Of a DNA stretch of 64,000 bases, positions 44,851-52,556 are shown piece after piece. Within the stretch, counting starts at the first letter, position 1. Each line of letters begins with the position of its first letter. Under the pieces are notes generated by a model, which saw nothing but the letters and a program-made list of their open reading frames with translations, did not search any database and was not told the origin of the DNA. The position numbers and the translations under genes are program-made. Location: positions 2,046,001 through 2,110,000 of the forward strand of contig CP135593.1 of NCBI GenBank assembly GCA_032388755.1. Reading direction: 5' to 3'. The stretch comes from Neisseria sp. DTU_2020_1000833_1_SI_GRL_NUU_006. Lineage in GTDB: Bacteria; Pseudomonadota; Gammaproteobacteria; Burkholderiales; Neisseriaceae.

Positions 44851-45263
44851 GCTGTCTCTCTGTTTTAAAATGTTAAACAAATAAATTTAATATATTATTG
44901 GTTTTCGGAAGTACCTGATTTTTAAAATTCCGGACCAACACTGAAAATGAAAACACCGTATTCGATACCGATATTTCAATTGCAAAAATCATTCAACGGA
45001 TATGACGGATATTGTCACTTTCGAACAAATTTCAGAATTTATCTATACCTAAGATAACAATCTCCCAAGCCTCGTTTATCGACCTTTTGGCTATTTATAT
45101 ATCCGCTTATCTTTGATATCTTCTATTTTCTTAACTTTATTTTGCAATTAAAGTGAAACTTTATCTTTTATTTGAAAGCAATTTATATGCCAAAACCCTT
45201 TTCCTGAATTTATCCGTACTGAAAAAATGATATTTTTAAGTATCCGGAATCCAAAATAAGAAA
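44851..45263. other. AT-rich upstream region of the autotransporter gene
   Basis: About 410 bases, strongly AT-rich, without an ORF. It must carry the autotransporter promoter; I do not see a convincing -35/-10 pair or a long simple-sequence tract suggestive of phase variation. Confidence 0.5.
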
Positions 45264-45296
45264 AGAGGTCGTCTGAAAACGTTTCAGACGACCTCT
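45264..45296. terminator. Inverted-DUS hairpin before ibaG
   Basis: AGAGGTCGTCTGAAA and its inverse with almost no loop. Confidence 0.65.
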
Positions 45297-45368
45297 GTAA
45301 AACTTATGCTTATTAAATATTAATGAATGATGTTTCGGATACCATCTTCAGCAAGTTGGCGATGTTAA

Positions 45369-45393
45369 GCGGCATTATTCTGTATAATGCCGC
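45369..45393. promoter_or_regulatory. Palindrome overlapping the ibaG promoter -10
   Basis: GCGGCATTAT, 5 bases, ATAATGCCGC: perfect 10-bp arms (11 with the flanking A-T). The right arm contains TATAAT, so a dimeric regulator bound here would block polymerase. It lies 26 bases before the ATG. Confidence 0.5.
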
Positions 45394-45418
45394 TATGTTT
45401 TTGAAACAAGGAATACAA

Positions 45419-45667
45419 ATGCTTACCCCAGAACAAGTCAAATCGCTGATTGAAGGCGTCGCCGCTTGCGAACACGTCGAAGTCGAAGGCGACGGACATC
45501 ACTTCTTCGCCGTCATCGTCTCTTCCGAGTTTGAAGGCAAAGCCCGCCTCGCCCGCCACCGCCTGATTAAAGACGGTCTGAAGGCGCAATTGGCCAGCAA
45601 CGAATTGCACGCGCTGTCGATTTCCGTTGCCGCCACCCCTGCGGAATGGGCGGCGAAGCAGCAATAA
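45419..45667 (+). CDS. ibaG: BolA/IbaG-family protein
   Basis: An 82-residue BolA-family protein. IbaG-type proteins bind monothiol glutaredoxin through a [2Fe-2S] cluster and act in iron-sulfur handling and acid tolerance. Seen: CEHVEVEGDGHHFFAVIVSS with the conserved H-H, then RLARHRLIKDGL with the invariant histidine region and the C-terminal ELHALSISV strand. Start at 45419 has a strong AAGGAA site; the longer frame would run through the promoter palindrome. Confidence 0.88.
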   Translation: MLTPEQVKSLIEGVAACEHVEVEGDGHHFFAVIVSSEFEGKARLARHRLIKDGLKAQLASNELHALSISVAATPAEWAAKQQ

Positions 45668-45691
45668 GCCAACCGTACAGCAGGCAAGAAG

Positions 45692-45722
45692 AAGGTCGTC
45701 TGAAAACGTTTCAGACGACCTT
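45692..45722. terminator. Inverted-DUS terminator after ibaG
   Basis: AAGGTCGTCTGAAA and its inverse around a 3-base loop; the left border of the prophage lies just beyond. Confidence 0.75.
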
Positions 45723-45762
45723 ATATATTGCCATCCCAAAGGGACGGCTAACAATATTTAAC

Positions 45763-45795
45763 GCCCTTTTACTTTGAAAGTAACAGGGCTTTTTT
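45763..45795 (+). terminator. Terminator-like hairpin before phage rep
   Basis: GCCCTTTTACTT and AAGTAACAGGGC (one mismatch) followed by T6. In the circular phage it would lie between the recombinase end and rep. Confidence 0.65.
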
Positions 45796-45822
45796 GTTGC
45801 CCGTCGTTTAAGGGGTACCGCT

Positions 45823-47169
45823 ATGAAAGACAAGATGGAAGATATCAAGAAAGCGTTTGCCGCCGACATGGCGGACGCGCAAGCGGACGGCAAGGCGGCG
45901 GCAGACGCTTCAAATCTTCCCCCCTTATCTAACAGGGGGGGTACAGAATCCGAAGACGTCGGCACATTCCAAGAAGCCTTTGAATGTTACGAAACCTATA
46001 TCTTAGACGGTAAAGGCAACCTCTTAGGCGTTCCGCTCCGTCGCGGTGTATCCGATTCAGCCTTTATCGACCAAATCAGTTTTTCATTTCACGAAAAAAC
46101 CTTTTTCGACAAATACGGTGTCCGTGTAAGCCTTTTGGAAGACGAAGATTTCATCCGCGCTGCCTCCATGCTCGCCGAAGAAGTTTTCGGTTTCGGTATC
46201 TACAAAGAGTCCAAAGGTTCGGGCGGTCGTTTCTATGAGCGTTGCTGGTTGATGGGTTCGGAAGACGCCCTGTACGGTCGCGTCCATTTTGGCGGCCAAC
46301 AAAATACCATTCTTTTCGAACTCACCGGCACAGGTTGCGGCGTCGCAAAAGAAGGCTGGGAATCCCGACTTTTCGCATTCCTGACCAATGCAATCCGCCC
46401 AAAAATAACCCGCGTTGACGTAGCCAAAGACTTTTTTAACGGCGAATACAGCCCGAACCAAGCCCGTGAAGACCGTAATAAAGGTCTGTTTACCTGCCAT
46501 CACGTCAAACCAAAAGGCGAATGTTTGGGTTCCGACTGGGAAGAAGACGACGAAGCCAAAATGACTAAAGGCAAGACCTACGGTATCGGCTCCCGTGAAT
46601 CGTCCAAATACGTTCGCGTCTATGAAAAAGGCAAGCAGTTGGGCGATAAAACAAGCAAATGGACGCGCTTTGAAATTGAATTCAAAGCAAAAGACATCGT
46701 TATCCCTTTCGAAGTTTTGCAGAATCCGGGTGAATATTTCGGCGGTGCATATCCGATTTGCGAACGCTTCGCACAAAAGGCAACGCGCATACACGCGGTT
46801 AAGGAAGATAAGGTCATTTCAGCCGACCGTTACCTTGAATGGGTGAAGAAGCAGTTCGGACGTGCGGCGAATGGTCTGAAATTCATTTTTCCCGAATTGG
46901 ACAAAGCCAAACTGTTTGAACTGATTGAGCCGAATCATCACAAGCTGCCAAAGTCTTTGGCACCCGAAGCCTATGACTGCGCCTTTTTGAAAGCCCAAGC
47001 CATTCATGAGCAGCCTGCATTCAAACCGTATAAAGACCCTTTCGATATGTACGCATATTACGAGAATCTTGAAAAGCAGCTTGAGCAGCAAAAAGACGTC
47101 ACAAATGAAGAAAGCTACAACAACTTTATCTACGACAAATTCGCAAGATTACCGTTTTCATGGGCTTAA
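45823..47169 (+). CDS. Filamentous phage replication initiation protein
   Basis: A 448-residue replication initiation factor of the rolling-circle type found in Neisseria filamentous phages (RstA-like). It would nick the plus origin and start strand displacement. Visible: IRPKITRVDVAKDFFNGEYS (domain core with D residues), GKTYGIGSRESSKYVRVYEK with the conserved tyrosine region, and WTRFEIEFKAKD, all typical of the family. The N-terminal 50 residues are low-complexity. GGGGTA lies before the ATG. Confidence 0.88.
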   Translation: MKDKMEDIKKAFAADMADAQADGKAAADASNLPPLSNRGGTESEDVGTFQEAFECYETYILDGKGNLLGVPLRRGVSDSAFIDQISFSFHEKTFFDKYGVRVSLLEDEDFIRAASMLAEEVFGFGIYKESKGSGGRFYERCWLMGSEDALYGRVHFGGQQNTILFELTGTGCGVAKEGWESRLFAFLTNAIRPKITRVDVAKDFFNGEYSPNQAREDRNKGLFTCHHVKPKGECLGSDWEEDDEAKMTKGKTYGIGSRESSKYVRVYEKGKQLGDKTSKWTRFEIEFKAKDIVIPFEVLQNPGEYFGGAYPICERFAQKATRIHAVKEDKVISADRYLEWVKKQFGRAANGLKFIFPELDKAKLFELIEPNHHKLPKSLAPEAYDCAFLKAQAIHEQPAFKPYKDPFDMYAYYENLEKQLEQQKDVTNEESYNNFIYDKFARLPFSWA

Positions 47170-47214
47170 AGCGTCTGCCCGCAAAGACGTTTAATCACAC
47201 AAGGAAACCAAAAA

Positions 47215-47505
47215 ATGAATATCCAACTTCAAGGCCACATCGTCGGCGTTAAAAAATTCAGCGGACAAATCGAAGGCAAGAACTTCGATTATTGCCGCCT
47301 GATTGTCGCCACGCCCTTAGACAGCTCCCAAGGTAACGCATTGGGCAGTTCTACCACTGAATACGATTTTGGCGGCTCTGCAAATTTCGAGCAGTTCCGA
47401 AACGCCCAATTTCCGATCGAAGCAAACCTAAACGTAGAAATCGTCACTACGGGCAAGACTCAAAAACTGAAAGTCATCGGTTTTCAAGCCGTTAAGAAAG
47501 GCTGA
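47215..47505 (+). CDS. Phage ssDNA-binding-type protein (pV-like)
   Basis: A 96-residue protein directly after rep, with AAGGAA before the ATG. Small beta-rich sequence (NIQLQGHIVGVKKFSGQIEG ... NVEIVTTGKTQKLKVIGFQA). By size, fold pattern and position it corresponds to the single-strand DNA-binding protein that coats progeny strands in filamentous phages (DUF1293-type). Confidence 0.7.
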   Translation: MNIQLQGHIVGVKKFSGQIEGKNFDYCRLIVATPLDSSQGNALGSSTTEYDFGGSANFEQFRNAQFPIEANLNVEIVTTGKTQKLKVIGFQAVKKG

Positions 47506-47509
47506 TTGA

Positions 47510-47707
47510 ATGCAGAAAGTCTATGTTGTCCAGTCCGTATCAACAGGGGACTTTCTGTATCTCTCCCCTGAAACGGGCGACATCGGACATACAAAATTAA
47601 TCACGAACGCCGATTATTTCTACGACTTCGAAGAAGCCGTGAACGCCGGCTTAGAAGAAATCGGCAATCAATACGAATTTGTCGTATTCGGATTTTTGAA
47701 AGATTGA
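47510..47707 (+). CDS. Small phage protein, 65 residues
   Basis: An acidic 65-residue protein starting 4 bases after the previous stop (MQKVYVVQSVSTGDFLYLSP). Conserved at this position in Neisseria filamentous phages (DUF1132-type, from memory). No function known; likely cytoplasmic. Confidence 0.65.
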   Translation: MQKVYVVQSVSTGDFLYLSPETGDIGHTKLITNADYFYDFEEAVNAGLEEIGNQYEFVVFGFLKD

Positions 47708-47710
47708 AAA

Positions 47711-47809
47711 ATGAAACAGAAAGTGCCCCTCTCATTCAAATTAAGTTTGGGCGGGTTGGTTTTTTTCCTACTGGTTTTAATTGCATCAGTTTGGTACCTG
47801 TACGGTTAA
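47711..47809 (+). CDS. Tiny phage membrane protein, 32 residues
   Basis: A short frame MKQKVPLSFKLSLGGLVFFL plus LVLIASVWYLYG, starting 3 bases after the previous stop. It is nearly all one membrane helix with a basic N-terminus, the profile of small minor-coat proteins (pVII/pIX-like) of filamentous phages. Position fits. Confidence 0.6.
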   Translation: MKQKVPLSFKLSLGGLVFFLLVLIASVWYLYG

Positions 47810-47877
47810 AAGACTTGCGGTCAGTCTCAAAACAACCGCATCACTTTTTTATCAACCCTTATTGAAAGGAAAACGCT

Positions 47878-48120
47878 ATGAAACTCTTAAACGTAGCAAA
47901 AAAATATGGCAATAAAGTTATTGCTGCAACAGCCCTGACAACCGCTTCCGCTTTGGCTGCTGCCGACGGCGTCGATTTGTCCGGTATCGGTACGACCGCT
48001 GCCACCGAGATTGCAAAATTTGCCGTAATGGTATCCGCAATCGGTGCTGCCGTTCTGTCGGTTATCGTGTTGATGCAAGGCTTCCGCATGGCCTTCAGCA
48101 TGGTTAAAACGGCCAAATAA
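47878..48120 (+). CDS. Major coat protein (pVIII-like)
   Basis: An 80-residue precursor: basic N-terminus, signal helix ending TTASALAAA, then a mature part of about 50 residues with an acidic start (DGVDLSGIG), a central membrane helix (AVMVSAIGAAVLSVIVLMQG) and a basic C-terminus (FRMAFSMVKTAK) that faces the DNA. This is exactly the layout of filamentous major coat proteins. GAAAGG before the ATG; the high production expected fits its own leader of about 70 bases. Confidence 0.88.
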   Translation: MKLLNVAKKYGNKVIAATALTTASALAAADGVDLSGIGTTAATEIAKFAVMVSAIGAAVLSVIVLMQGFRMAFSMVKTAK

Positions 48121-48135
48121 CTGAAAGGGTAGGAC

Positions 48136-48447
48136 ATGGGGTATCGCGTCGGATTGCAATGCTTTTCTACAACGGAAGAAGCGCATGACTATGTATTGTC
48201 TCAAGTCCTACCTACCGTAACGGCGGATGTCAAAGTCGTACGCCCTTACAAAAACGGCAAAGACTGGTATTTGAACGAGCAGAAAATCAATTTGAGCTTC
48301 CCGCAATGCGACATAGCCGAACAAATACAATTCGGCGTATTGGTCGGCGCGCCGTTCATCGTCTTATTGGTGCTCGTATTCGGTATCAGGATGATAAAAC
48401 GGCTGATTGAATCGGTTACGGAGCATCAAGGTGGTGGCGATGATTGA
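48136..48447 (+). CDS. Phage minor coat/membrane protein, 103 residues
   Basis: A soluble N-terminal part with two cysteines (LQCFSTTEEA and FPQCDIAEQ) and one membrane helix near residues 73-92 (LVGAPFIVLLVLVFGIRMIK). Position after the major coat gene suggests a minor structural protein. GGTAGGA lies before the ATG. Confidence 0.65.
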   Translation: MGYRVGLQCFSTTEEAHDYVLSQVLPTVTADVKVVRPYKNGKDWYLNEQKINLSFPQCDIAEQIQFGVLVGAPFIVLLVLVFGIRMIKRLIESVTEHQGGGDD

Positions 48448-48505
48448 CTTTTGGTTTTTATACGGATTCGGCGCGGTCTGTTTGGCATCGCTGATATTTT
48501 TTTGA
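48440..48505 (+). CDS. Tiny phage membrane protein, 21 residues
   Basis: MIDFWFLYGFGAVCLASLIF plus F, starting inside the end of the preceding gene (GGTGGTGGCGATG). One hydrophobic helix with almost no tails. Overlap and position suggest translation coupling; a pIX/pVII-like role is possible. Confidence 0.45.
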   Translation: MIDFWFLYGFGAVCLASLIFF

Positions 48506-48518
48506 TATTCAAAAAGGG

Positions 48519-48561
48519 TATAATCCCGACTTTCTGCAACCGTTACGAAAGTTAGGATTAT
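48519..48561 (+). promoter_or_regulatory. Promoter -10 and hairpin covering a start codon
   Basis: TATAAT at 48519-48524 overlaps an inverted repeat ATAATCC ... GGATTAT (48520-48526 / 48555-48561) with inner ACTTTC ... GAAAGT arms. The right arm covers the ATG at 48560. Confidence 0.5.
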
Positions 48562-48841
48562 GTTTATTTCAGAATACCATTTAATTCAGTTTCAAACTGG
48601 TTCACATGTTTACAGGGACTTGCCGCAGGCGTTGATTTATTACAGGGAATTGATGAGAAAAGGTGTTTTTAAAGCTCCTTTTTCTTTTGATATTTTTAGA
48701 AATTTCTTTCATAGATATGATAGTGATTTTATAGAAATTCAGTTTCCCGATGCTTCGACTCTGCTAATTAAATTAGATGAAGCTAAATGTTATGTATCAC
48801 ATCCAAGAACGAAGTTTTTTAAAGATTATTCTATGTTGTAG
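48560..48841 (+). CDS. Hypothetical phage-borne protein, 93 residues
   Basis: An AT-rich gene, distinct in composition from the flanking phage genes, encoding an aromatic-rich soluble protein (SFDIFRNFFHRYDSDFIEIQ). Its end overlaps the start of the TspB-like gene. No family recognised. AT content and location in a structural operon suggest an accessory insertion, perhaps a regulator or immunity function, but there is no direct evidence. Confidence 0.5.
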   Translation: MFISEYHLIQFQTGSHVYRDLPQALIYYRELMRKGVFKAPFSFDIFRNFFHRYDSDFIEIQFPDASTLLIKLDEAKCYVSHPRTKFFKDYSML

Positions 48842-50486
48842 TCTATTTATATCAGTTAAAGCCTTTGCTGAAGGACCTGTTGGACATTTTGAACGAGTCG
48901 AAGTCTATGATGATGGTCGATATAAAGGCATTAGGGGAATTAATAAGAGTACCCCCTATAAACATGGTAGAGTTTGGCAGGGGGTATTTGATAGTCATAC
49001 TGGACAATATGCTAGTTTTGATGGGCAAGACTTAAGAGTTCGCCATGCTAGAACAGGATTAACTTCATCATCTAAAATTTCTACGACCATCGAAAGCCGC
49101 GTCTCCAAATCCACAGTCTTCCGAAACCTCCTATCCCGTGCAAGATTAGGCGGCAAATACGCCGTCCAACGCGCCGCGGGCAAACTCGGTGCAGGTCTTT
49201 TAGGCGGTCCCGCCGGGTGGGCAATAACCGCGGCTCTGACAGCATATGACCTTGCCGCCCCGCACGCAGCTAGCGAAGGCTATTACTATGACGAAAAATA
49301 CGAAGACTTCGTCAAGCCCGTAACCTATGTCTATTGCGTGGCAAGTTCGGGCGTATGTACCGACCAGCGAGTTCAAGAAACAGTCATGAATCCAAAAGCC
49401 GTATACGCGGATATGGGACCCAATCCATCAGATGCCGAAATCAATAAAAAACTGTGTTCTAAATTAGATGTTCAGCATTTCGGTTTTGAATATCCCGACC
49501 GTTTTAGTAAAAAAGACGCAAAATTCAACGCAAGAAAAGATACCTGTGAGGTTGAGTTTAATGTTTTGAAGGAAGTCGGTTTTTTGAGTCCGGGCAAAAC
49601 GACCACATCGGAAACACGTGTAATGGAACGAGTACCCAAAGTCAAAGAGCCCATACCGCAAAGCGTATTTGATAAAGCCGTCCAACCGTCGGCAGACGCC
49701 AGCCCGTCTAAATATGTCAACGCAACCGCAAATCAAGATGGCAGTGTTCCGGGCGAATCACAGGGAAATCCAACCGTACCGAATGGCACAGTAGTAACCC
49801 TCGGCCCTGCAACCGGACCTGATAATAAGCCAGTACAGGTAACAATCAATTTTAGAACAGGTTCAGACGGCAATACATCGGCAGACGTAAAAGTAACCCC
49901 GCGACCCGACCTCACACCGGGCAGTCCTGCCGCTCCGAATTACACGCCTGCTCCCGTCCCTCCGCCTGCAACAACCCCTACAACAACACCGGGCGATAAT
50001 GGCAAACCCGATGGACAGCCGAATAAAACACCTGACGACAATCCGAAGGACAACCCTAAACCCGACCCCGACGACAGCCCTAGCGGCAAAGACAAACCAA
50101 AACCCGACGATAAGCCCGACCCTGACGGCAAAGACTATCCAAAAAAGGACGAAAGACCTAAAGAGGACGATAAGCCAAAGGAGGACGGAGGTTTGCTCTG
50201 TAAAGTGTTCCCGAACATTTTGGCCTGTGATGAATTGCCCGAAAAAGAAGAACCCAATTTAGAGATTCCTCAAGAAACTATCGATTTGAACTTCACACCT
50301 GACAATACCTTTAGCGAGTATGGCGAATGCCCTGCTCCCGTAACGTTTCAGGCGTTGGGCGCGGAATACAAAATCAGTCTTGAGCCGGCGTGTAATTTAG
50401 CTGCCATGATGCGCCCCTTTATTATCGCAATGGCTTGGCTGGTGGCTTCGTTCTTCGTGGCCAGAGTTGTCAGAAATAACGCATAG
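48777..50486 (+). CDS. tspB: TspB-like phage adsorption protein (pIII analogue)
   Basis: A 569-residue exported protein. Signal peptide FLKIILCCSLFISVKAFAEG; the ATG at 48792 is as likely a start as 48777. Then a glycine/alanine-rich segment (GAGLLGGPAGWAITAALTAY), cysteine pairs, a long spacer of P, D, K, N and G (DNPKDNPKPDPDDSPSGKDK), a C-terminal cysteine domain (EYGECPAPVTFQALGAEYKI) and a final membrane anchor (FIIAMAWLVASFFVARVVRN). This domain order is that of TspB and filamentous pIII proteins. The first 300 bases are AT-rich and the rest is not, suggesting a mosaic gene. Confidence 0.85.
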   Translation: MKLNVMYHIQERSFLKIILCCSLFISVKAFAEGPVGHFERVEVYDDGRYKGIRGINKSTPYKHGRVWQGVFDSHTGQYASFDGQDLRVRHARTGLTSSSKISTTIESRVSKSTVFRNLLSRARLGGKYAVQRAAGKLGAGLLGGPAGWAITAALTAYDLAAPHAASEGYYYDEKYEDFVKPVTYVYCVASSGVCTDQRVQETVMNPKAVYADMGPNPSDAEINKKLCSKLDVQHFGFEYPDRFSKKDAKFNARKDTCEVEFNVLKEVGFLSPGKTTTSETRVMERVPKVKEPIPQSVFDKAVQPSADASPSKYVNATANQDGSVPGESQGNPTVPNGTVVTLGPATGPDNKPVQVTINFRTGSDGNTSADVKVTPRPDLTPGSPAAPNYTPAPVPPPATTPTTTPGDNGKPDGQPNKTPDDNPKDNPKPDPDDSPSGKDKPKPDDKPDPDGKDYPKKDERPKEDDKPKEDGGLLCKVFPNILACDELPEKEEPNLEIPQETIDLNFTPDNTFSEYGECPAPVTFQALGAEYKISLEPACNLAAMMRPFIIAMAWLVASFFVARVVRNNA

Positions 50487-50494
50487 GGGGATTT

Positions 50495-50776
50495 ATGAAA
50501 TTTTTAGCTGCTCTTGCTCCATATTTGATAAACCATGTTGTCAAATACATTCTGACTGCCTTAGGGGTGTCTATAATTACCTATGTTGGTTTTGACGCCC
50601 TTATGAGTAATCTCAAAAATCAATTTATAAGCAGCATGGGGGCGGTTCCCGCCGGCGCGATCCAAATTTTTTATATCGCAGGTGGCGGCGTGGTTTTGAA
50701 CATCATGTTTGGGATGTTAGCCTTTGTCGTTACTTTTAAAACCCTGTCTAAATTAAGCTTCGGCAAGAAAGGATAA
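50495..50776 (+). CDS. DUF2523 phage membrane protein (pVI-like)
   Basis: A 93-residue protein with about three membrane helices (YILTALGVSIITYVGFDALM, IQIFYIAGGGVVLNIMFGML, and the N-terminal LAALAPYLI). It lies between the pIII analogue and zot, the place of the pVI minor coat protein in filamentous phages. Eight bases separate it from the previous gene and two from the next. Confidence 0.78.
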   Translation: MKFLAALAPYLINHVVKYILTALGVSIITYVGFDALMSNLKNQFISSMGAVPAGAIQIFYIAGGGVVLNIMFGMLAFVVTFKTLSKLSFGKKG

Positions 50777-50778
50777 AG

Positions 50779-51954
50779 ATGGCAGCCATTACCCTGATTA
50801 CAGGTAAACCAAGAATAGGCAAAACCGCTTTTGCTGTCGAACTGCTTATGTTTGATGACTTCTATAAAGGTCGAAAAATTTTCTCCAACATCAACGGCCT
50901 TTTGATAGACCATCATAAACCGCCGGAAGGGCATAGCTGGGAAGACATGCATGAATGGCTGAAATGGAGAGAGAATATAGGCTCTGTCGTCATATATGAC
51001 GAAGTGCAATATCTATTCCCGACACGTTCCAGCGGTTCAAAAATGCCTGAAAACGTCGCCTTTTTGAACATTCACGGCCATTACGGTATCGACATGATAC
51101 TAATCACACAATCGCCCAAGTTGCTTGACGTGAATTTGCGCGAAGTCGTGAATAAGCATATCCATATAGCTGCAAACAAAATGGGTGGCCTGACAAGGTT
51201 GGAATGGAACGAAGTAGCCTTAAACCCAACTCAACAGGCAAGAAACGCCTTGTCCAGTTCGCATAAAATCAGACAGGAGGTTTTTGAATACTACAAATCC
51301 GCCGAAGTGCATACCGCCCATTCGCATGTCAAATCAAGGTGGTATTACGTAATAATTGCCATGTTGTTTATCCTGCCGTGTATCTTAGGTTTGGTCGGAT
51401 TCATGGGCTATAAGATGTATCAGGGTTATAAGGAAAAAGCAGGAATAACGGCACAGGCCGAAGCAGCAAATGAAGATACAGGTTTCAAAAATCCGCTTGA
51501 CCCTGAAAGCCAAAAAGAAATGATGCCGCAAAGCGGTATTCAGGGGCAAAACCTCAAACCTGAAGACTTTGTGCCAACGCTCGCCGAAAAGCCCGAAAGC
51601 AAACCCATCTACAACGGCGTCCGCCAAGTCAAAACATTTGAGTACCCTGTCGGCTGCGTCGATGGCGGAAAAAGTGGCTGTACCTGCTATTCCGCCCAAG
51701 GAACACCCTTAAAAGAGATAACCAAAGCCATGTGCAAAGACTACGCTAAAAACGGCTTGCCGTTTAATCCGTATAAGGACGAACAACAACAGGCAGCCCA
51801 ACAGCCACAAACCGCCCCGCAGACCGCCTATGAGCCTGAAAACAGCCAAGTCATCACAATGGGCGGGCAAAGCCCAAAAAACCTAATGTATGACGGCTAC
51901 GTCGAAGCAGGTCAACAGTTTGCACAACGCGGCGGGGTTGTAGGTACTCAATGA
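50779..51954 (+). CDS. Zot-family phage assembly ATPase (pI-like)
   Basis: A 391-residue inner-membrane ATPase that drives phage extrusion. Walker A near residues 8-16 (GKPRIGKTAF), Walker B-like VVIYDEVQYLF, the ITQSPKLLDVNLREVVNKHI sensor block, a single membrane helix (YVIIAMLFILPCILGLVGFM) and a periplasmic tail containing a CxC pair (GCVDGGKSGCTCYS) and a Q/A/P-rich end. This is the classical Zot/pI layout. Confidence 0.92.
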   Translation: MAAITLITGKPRIGKTAFAVELLMFDDFYKGRKIFSNINGLLIDHHKPPEGHSWEDMHEWLKWRENIGSVVIYDEVQYLFPTRSSGSKMPENVAFLNIHGHYGIDMILITQSPKLLDVNLREVVNKHIHIAANKMGGLTRLEWNEVALNPTQQARNALSSSHKIRQEVFEYYKSAEVHTAHSHVKSRWYYVIIAMLFILPCILGLVGFMGYKMYQGYKEKAGITAQAEAANEDTGFKNPLDPESQKEMMPQSGIQGQNLKPEDFVPTLAEKPESKPIYNGVRQVKTFEYPVGCVDGGKSGCTCYSAQGTPLKEITKAMCKDYAKNGLPFNPYKDEQQQAAQQPQTAPQTAYEPENSQVITMGGQSPKNLMYDGYVEAGQQFAQRGGVVGTQ

Positions 51955-51957
51955 AAT

Positions 51958-51989
51958 AAAGGTCGTCTGAAATTCAGACAACCTTTTTT
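51958..51989 (+). terminator. DUS-derived terminator after zot
   Basis: AAAGGTCGTCTGAA paired with TTCAGACAACCTTT (one G-T pair) then T-rich. A DUS inside a phage genome would help its spread by transformation. Confidence 0.75.
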
Positions 51990-52209
51990 ATTATGTTTTA
52001 TTTAAAGATAAATATTATGTTTTTTGTTTGGTTTCAATGATATGGTTTTTGCCCGGCGAAATTTTCATTAATATATCTAAAAGGTGACCTTTATTTTTAA
52101 GGAATTGGGATTTAAAGAGTCAAGGGGGAAGTTTTGTAAAGATTGGGAGTGTTTTTTGCCCAATCTTTATGAATACCCCCTTTACTCTTTAAAGCACAAA
52201 ATTACGCTT

Positions 52210-52254
52210 GTGGTAGGTGGGCAGGAAGGGTTTTATTTCCTGCCCGCCTGCCAC
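52210..52254. other. Long hairpin, candidate phage packaging signal or origin
   Basis: GTGGTAGGTGGGCAGGAA pairs with TTCCTGCCCGCCTGCCAC over 18 positions (two G-T pairs) with a 9-base loop. It is the strongest hairpin in the phage noncoding region after the last structural gene, where filamentous phages keep origin and packaging hairpins. Confidence 0.55.
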
Positions 52255-52394
52255 GTGGCGAACGTCCCCGAAGGGTCGCCGAAGGCAAATATTAAGATTT
52301 AAGCAATTTTATTTCTTCCGGCGACGTTAAAAATCCCATTTTTAAGCAAAATTGAGCTCCACCGGCTGCAATAAAATGCCAAAATGAATCATGC

Positions 52395-52500
52395 TATACT
52401 TAAACCCGGCAAAGGATTAGCTACCCTATGCCGAAGCCGTCCAGCCTGACAACGACCAAGCCTAAAGGCTGTCAAGAAGATTAGGCGGGCGGCTTTATTG
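52395..52500 (+). ncRNA. Candidate structured RNA upstream of the IS110 recombinase (possible bridge RNA)
   Basis: Extended -10 TGCTATACT at 52392-52400 gives a predicted start near 52406. The transcript folds as hairpin 1, CGGCA/TGCCG with AGG/CCT inside (52407-52433), and a larger stem AAGCCGTCC-GCCT with AGGC-GGGCGGCTT (52434-52495) enclosing an internal region with AGCC/GGCT. T-rich sequence follows. No ORF. IS110-group elements encode a bridge RNA in this position, between the left end and the recombinase gene. Identification as a bridge RNA is inference. Confidence 0.45.
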
Positions 52501-52556
52501 TTTGTTAAATTGAGTAGTATCAAAGAACCTAGATTCTGAATAAGTAAGGGTAATCT

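Noticed and set aside
45823..45960. Possibility that rep begins further downstream, after the low-complexity segment
   Set aside because: The upstream ATG has a suitable position and the low-complexity N-terminus is in frame; I found no better ribosome site, so I kept the longer form.
52084..52302. 72-residue ORF in the phage noncoding region
   Set aside because: GTG start with weak site, and its 3' half is the 18-bp hairpin; structure rather than coding explains the sequence.
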